This document shows positions 5,422 to 8,225 of a stretch of 8,225 bases of DNA, in pieces. Both the position numbers and the translations under genes were made by a program. Origin of the DNA: Microcoleaceae cyanobacterium UBA9251 (GTDB lineage: Bacteria; Cyanobacteriota; Cyanobacteriia; Cyanobacteriales; Microcoleaceae); contig DPLL01000377.1 in NCBI GenBank assembly GCA_003542015.1, forward strand, positions 4,702 to 12,926. The letters run 5' to 3'. Positions within the stretch are counted from its first letter, which is position 1; every line of letters starts with the position of its first letter. Under the pieces are notes generated by a model. That model was not told where the DNA came from. It worked only from the letters and a program-made list of their open reading frames with translations, and searched no databases.

Positions 5422-6873
5422 ATGTCACAGCGAAATGCTAGCACAACATACATCTGTGCGATCGGAATAGCTGCATTCTTTACAACCGTTTCAAGCGGGG
5501 AAGTTTGTGCAGCACAACTGACTTTTGATGTAATCGTCAAAAATGAAGTTTTAGGTAATATTAGCCTGGAGACAGAAACTCGGACTATCCCAACAGGAAC
5601 CAAAGAATTCATTACTGGTCAATTCGTTGCTACTAAAAACGACTGGAAAAATTTTCTCGGCGTCGATCATCTGAACTGGCTTCAGGTAGTAACCCAGGAT
5701 TTTAATCCCCCTAATCCTCTCGATAGCACTCAAGGATCTCTGAAACCACCCTATATCGATGCCCCTAAACTTGGCTATTTTGCAAGTGGATGGTCTGACG
5801 AGGAACCTTGGTACTGGGATGAATACACGCCTATGGCTAAGTATAATCTACTGCCAGAAGAATTTCCAATACCCTGGACGCCAGCTAGACAGTTAGCACA
5901 ACAAACTCAAAATAATGGTCAGGTTTTAAATTTTTCTGACATACCGACTGATAATAAAGCCAATCAGGTCAAGTTTGAGACATTTCTGGTAGGTGATTTC
6001 GGCAACCAAACCTACGATTTTTTAACAGGTTTTTCATGGTCGATTTCCCTCAATGCAAATCTCACTTCAACTATCACAGAGATCAAACAAGGTGCAACAT
6101 TTACCGAACAGTATGCCAACCTAGTTGAGGAACAGTTTGGGTACAAAAAGGTTGACCTACTCCCCACCTATTTATTTTCCAGTGCCTTATCTCCTGGCAA
6201 GGTGGATTCTTTTACAGAATCTGGACTTCAAGCATCAGCACCTTTTGTCGCCTGGACTAATAACTTTCCCGGTATCAATCCACCCAAACAACCAGACACA
6301 ATTTTAGGAGCGTTTAACCAATCGGGAAATCTGATTGCGGTGAATGACGACGGTGGGCCGTTTGGGAGCAATTGGGGTTCAGGGATTAAAAGTTCTGTAA
6401 ACAATGACGGTTCTCTCAAACTCAAGGTGAGTGGCTACAACGACTTCAACTTTGATGAGCGTAATGACTTTAGTGGCGACTCATGTAGCGGCGGTAGCGG
6501 TGGTGGTGGATGTGTACGCAATGCACCACATCCTCAAGTTGGAAAATATGACTTAGCTGTCAAGATTAATCAAGATTATCTTCCTTCTCGCAGTAGCGTT
6601 TCTACGTCTGCGAGTAACGTTTATACGAATACAAGAACCTTGGCTGCTAGGAATATAAACCAGGAAATGTCTTTTTCCTCCATCAACGTTTCTGACATAG
6701 CAAGCCTTTACAGCAACGAATCACCAAACGAAAAAGCCTCATCTGAAAAAGCCGAAGAGGATGCCCTCGCCGCAGAAGCCGTTCCCGAACCAACCACCGC
6801 ATTAGGAACGCTATTTTTCCTGGCTGTATTGCCTGTAATTAAAAGACTCAAAAACCGGAAAAACAAAGAGTAA
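5422..6873 (+). CDS. PEP-CTERM protein with PPC-like domain
   Basis: This is an exported surface protein of 483 residues. The signal peptide has a hydrophobic core at about 8-24 and a likely cleavage after VCA (30). The C-terminus is a standard PEP-CTERM sorting signal: VPEP at 454-457, a membrane segment at about 460-472, then the basic RLKNRKNK. In the known system an exosortase recognises this tail. Residues 31-285 form a region I do not recognise, rich in Trp and Pro around 120-155. Residues 292-382 resemble the pre-peptidase C-terminal / DVUA0089-like beta-sandwich (ILGAFNQSGNLIAVNDDGG, then GKYDLAVKI). Inside it a Cys355-Gly-rich-Cys364 loop stands out. Residues 389-441 are rich in Ser/Thr (19 of 53), a possible glycosylated stalk. 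The ATG has AGGAG at 5409-5413, eight bases upstream, the best ribosome site of the operon. The stop overlaps the next start by one base. Confidence 0.9.
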   Translation: MSQRNASTTYICAIGIAAFFTTVSSGEVCAAQLTFDVIVKNEVLGNISLETETRTIPTGTKEFITGQFVATKNDWKNFLGVDHLNWLQVVTQDFNPPNPLDSTQGSLKPPYIDAPKLGYFASGWSDEEPWYWDEYTPMAKYNLLPEEFPIPWTPARQLAQQTQNNGQVLNFSDIPTDNKANQVKFETFLVGDFGNQTYDFLTGFSWSISLNANLTSTITEIKQGATFTEQYANLVEEQFGYKKVDLLPTYLFSSALSPGKVDSFTESGLQASAPFVAWTNNFPGINPPKQPDTILGAFNQSGNLIAVNDDGGPFGSNWGSGIKSSVNNDGSLKLKVSGYNDFNFDERNDFSGDSCSGGSGGGGCVRNAPHPQVGKYDLAVKINQDYLPSRSSVSTSASNVYTNTRTLAARNINQEMSFSSINVSDIASLYSNESPNEKASSEKAEEDALAAEAVPEPTTALGTLFFLAVLPVIKRLKNRKNKE

Positions 6874-8198
6874 TGAAAACCCTCTACACCATCCTGTTTG
6901 CCCTCAGCATCATCCTCATTAACCCCTGGGGAAGCAGCCGGGGCCTCATCTGGACTTCCCCAAAAGTGTTCGTTATTTGGCTAATAGTAGGAGTCAATCT
7001 CGCCCTCTTGTGGGAACAAAGAAAAGCCCTAACCATTCCCCGAAAATGGAAAATCTCCCTAATACTTTGGACAATATTTCTATCAATCGGAGCTATCTCG
7101 ACTCTACAAAGTCCTTTTCCCTTAACCTCTTTCTTCGGTCAAGATCAAATGGGAGACGGCTGGCTCTACTGGCTGTTAATTGCCGCCTTCACCCTCAGCA
7201 ATAGCTTACTCCTAATCGTACACCCGCAACTGATTAATTCCCAATTCCAAGGACTGCTAATTGGCGGCATGATCCTTTCTGTTAGTATCTTCCCCCAAAT
7301 CATCGATTGGCGGATCGACTATACCGCGACAATGGGGCAGATGATCGGAGTTGATGTCCTAGCCAGCAGTATTTTTCAAGGACAGCAACCAATAGGATTG
7401 TACTCCCACAGAGGCCATGCAGCCATAGTTTTAGCATTAATAGCAATTACTGCTATTGTCGGTTGGCTTGGGAGATTTACCACAACTAAATTAACTGTAA
7501 TTACTTTAATTTTAACTGTTCCCGCACTGCTGCTAACTTCTACCCGAAGTGCAATTTTTGCTTTGATTGTGGCTAGTGCCTATTTGCTCAGAGGCAAATA
7601 TTATAAAATCCTTGTAGGAATTGTTCCAATCGGTGTAATTGCTATTGGTATCATGACTGTGAACAGACCGTTAGATTGGAGCAAACCGACCATCGCACAA
7701 ATCATGTCAAGCCGATCGCCAATGTGGACACTCTCAGCCCGTGGCATCAAAAAACGCCCGCTATTTGGATGGGGATTTGACGGTTTTGGCATTGCCTATC
7801 CCTACATCAGAAATCCTCAAGTAACTCCTATTGTTGTAAATTTAGACGAGTTTACTTACGACTATATTAACATAAAAGGTGAAATCAGCACTAGAGAAAT
7901 TTCTACTTACAAAGCTCACAATTGGATTCTGGATACAACCCTATCTGTTGGCATTTTCGGGCTGCTTGCTGCTATGGCACTTTGGGGATATTATGTGTGT
8001 TTAGCGCTGAATTATTCTCTGGGTGGCATTGAGGCAGTTGTTATTGCTTATTTGATTTTTACTTTCACTTGGTTTGACTGCGCTCAATACGCACATATTG
8101 CCTGGTGGACGATGAGTTTCGCTGGAGTTAAATCTGCTTATGTTACTCGTTTTTATCGTTGGCGATCGGAGTCCGGGCAATTACCAATTACCAATTAG
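6873..8198 (+). CDS. O-antigen ligase-like (Wzy/WaaL/PglL family) membrane protein
   Basis: The protein has 441 residues and about ten hydrophobic segments (roughly 4-20, 31-47, 60-78, 96-115, 126-143, 183-200, 207-239, 245-262, 353-377 and 385-400). A large loop at about 263-352 is expected on the periplasmic side. That loop ends in KAHNWILDTTLSVGIFGLL (347-365), the Wzy_C-type signature with His349. Arg225 (TSTRSA) and Arg281 (SSRSPMW) are candidate equivalents of the arginines essential in WaaL ligases. SHRGHAA (178-184) replaces the more usual G-x-x-N-x-N-like motif. Family members polymerise O-antigen repeats, ligate glycan to a lipid, or move it onto proteins (PglL); the sequence cannot tell these apart. 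Its ATG overlaps the stop of the PEP-CTERM gene (TAATG) and has only a weak ribosome site, so translation is probably coupled. The last six residues and the TAG come from a heptamer repeat. Confidence 0.85.
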   Translation: MKTLYTILFALSIILINPWGSSRGLIWTSPKVFVIWLIVGVNLALLWEQRKALTIPRKWKISLILWTIFLSIGAISTLQSPFPLTSFFGQDQMGDGWLYWLLIAAFTLSNSLLLIVHPQLINSQFQGLLIGGMILSVSIFPQIIDWRIDYTATMGQMIGVDVLASSIFQGQQPIGLYSHRGHAAIVLALIAITAIVGWLGRFTTTKLTVITLILTVPALLLTSTRSAIFALIVASAYLLRGKYYKILVGIVPIGVIAIGIMTVNRPLDWSKPTIAQIMSSRSPMWTLSARGIKKRPLFGWGFDGFGIAYPYIRNPQVTPIVVNLDEFTYDYINIKGEISTREISTYKAHNWILDTTLSVGIFGLLAAMALWGYYVCLALNYSLGGIEAVVIAYLIFTFTWFDCAQYAHIAWWTMSFAGVKSAYVTRFYRWRSESGQLPITN

Positions 8199-8225
8199 CA
8201 ATTACCCATTCCCCATTACCCAATC
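8178..8225. repeat. Heptamer array overlapping the ligase 3' end
   Basis: The units read CAATTAC (8178-8184), CAATTAC, CAATTAG, CAATTAC, CCATTCC, CCATTAC and a partial CCAATC, reaching the window edge. The third unit differs by one base (C to G), and that G makes the TAG stop codon. The array probably continues beyond the window. Confidence 0.85.

Overview
The window looks like the chromosome of a filamentous cyanobacterium, probably of the Oscillatoriales (Microcoleus/Oscillatoria type). Four things point that way: five copies of the HIP1 octamer GCGATCGC, tandem arrays of heptanucleotides like the cyanobacterial STRR elements, a glycogen synthase of cyanobacterial type, and an exported protein with a cyanobacterial-style PEP-CTERM tail. 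The genus is an inference; the phylum is fairly secure.

Layout. Positions 1-302 are non-coding and hold an inverted repeat and a heptamer array behind the glgA stop. Positions 303-1778 (minus strand) encode a full-length glycogen synthase, GlgA, with a good promoter at 1831-1858. An 845-bp divergent intergenic region (1779-2623) is crowded with repeats: a near-perfect 28-bp palindrome, a 13-bp tandem repeat, nine copies of a heptamer, and a short hairpin. Positions 2624-4120 (plus strand) encode a GH57-family glycoside hydrolase or transferase, closed by a strong 15-bp hairpin at 4124-4167. About 410 bp without a convincing gene follow.

Positions 4578-8198 hold three plus-strand genes in a tight run that is probably one operon. 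They are a small secreted WD40-like beta-propeller protein, a secreted PEP-CTERM protein with a PPC-like domain, and a multi-pass membrane protein of the Wzy/WaaL/PglL (O-antigen ligase-like) family. The second and third genes overlap by one base (TAATG). The ligase's stop codon lies inside another heptamer array that runs to the window edge.

Function. The left half concerns alpha-glucan metabolism: GlgA extends glycogen from ADP-glucose, and the GH57 enzyme probably cleaves, transfers or branches alpha-glucan. The right half is a cell-surface module. The most interesting hypothesis is that the Wzy/WaaL-like enzyme glycosylates, or attaches glycan to, the PEP-CTERM protein encoded just before it, which has a Ser/Thr-rich stretch ahead of its sorting signal. 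This rests on gene order and family knowledge and is not proven by the sequence. No exosortase gene is present in the window.
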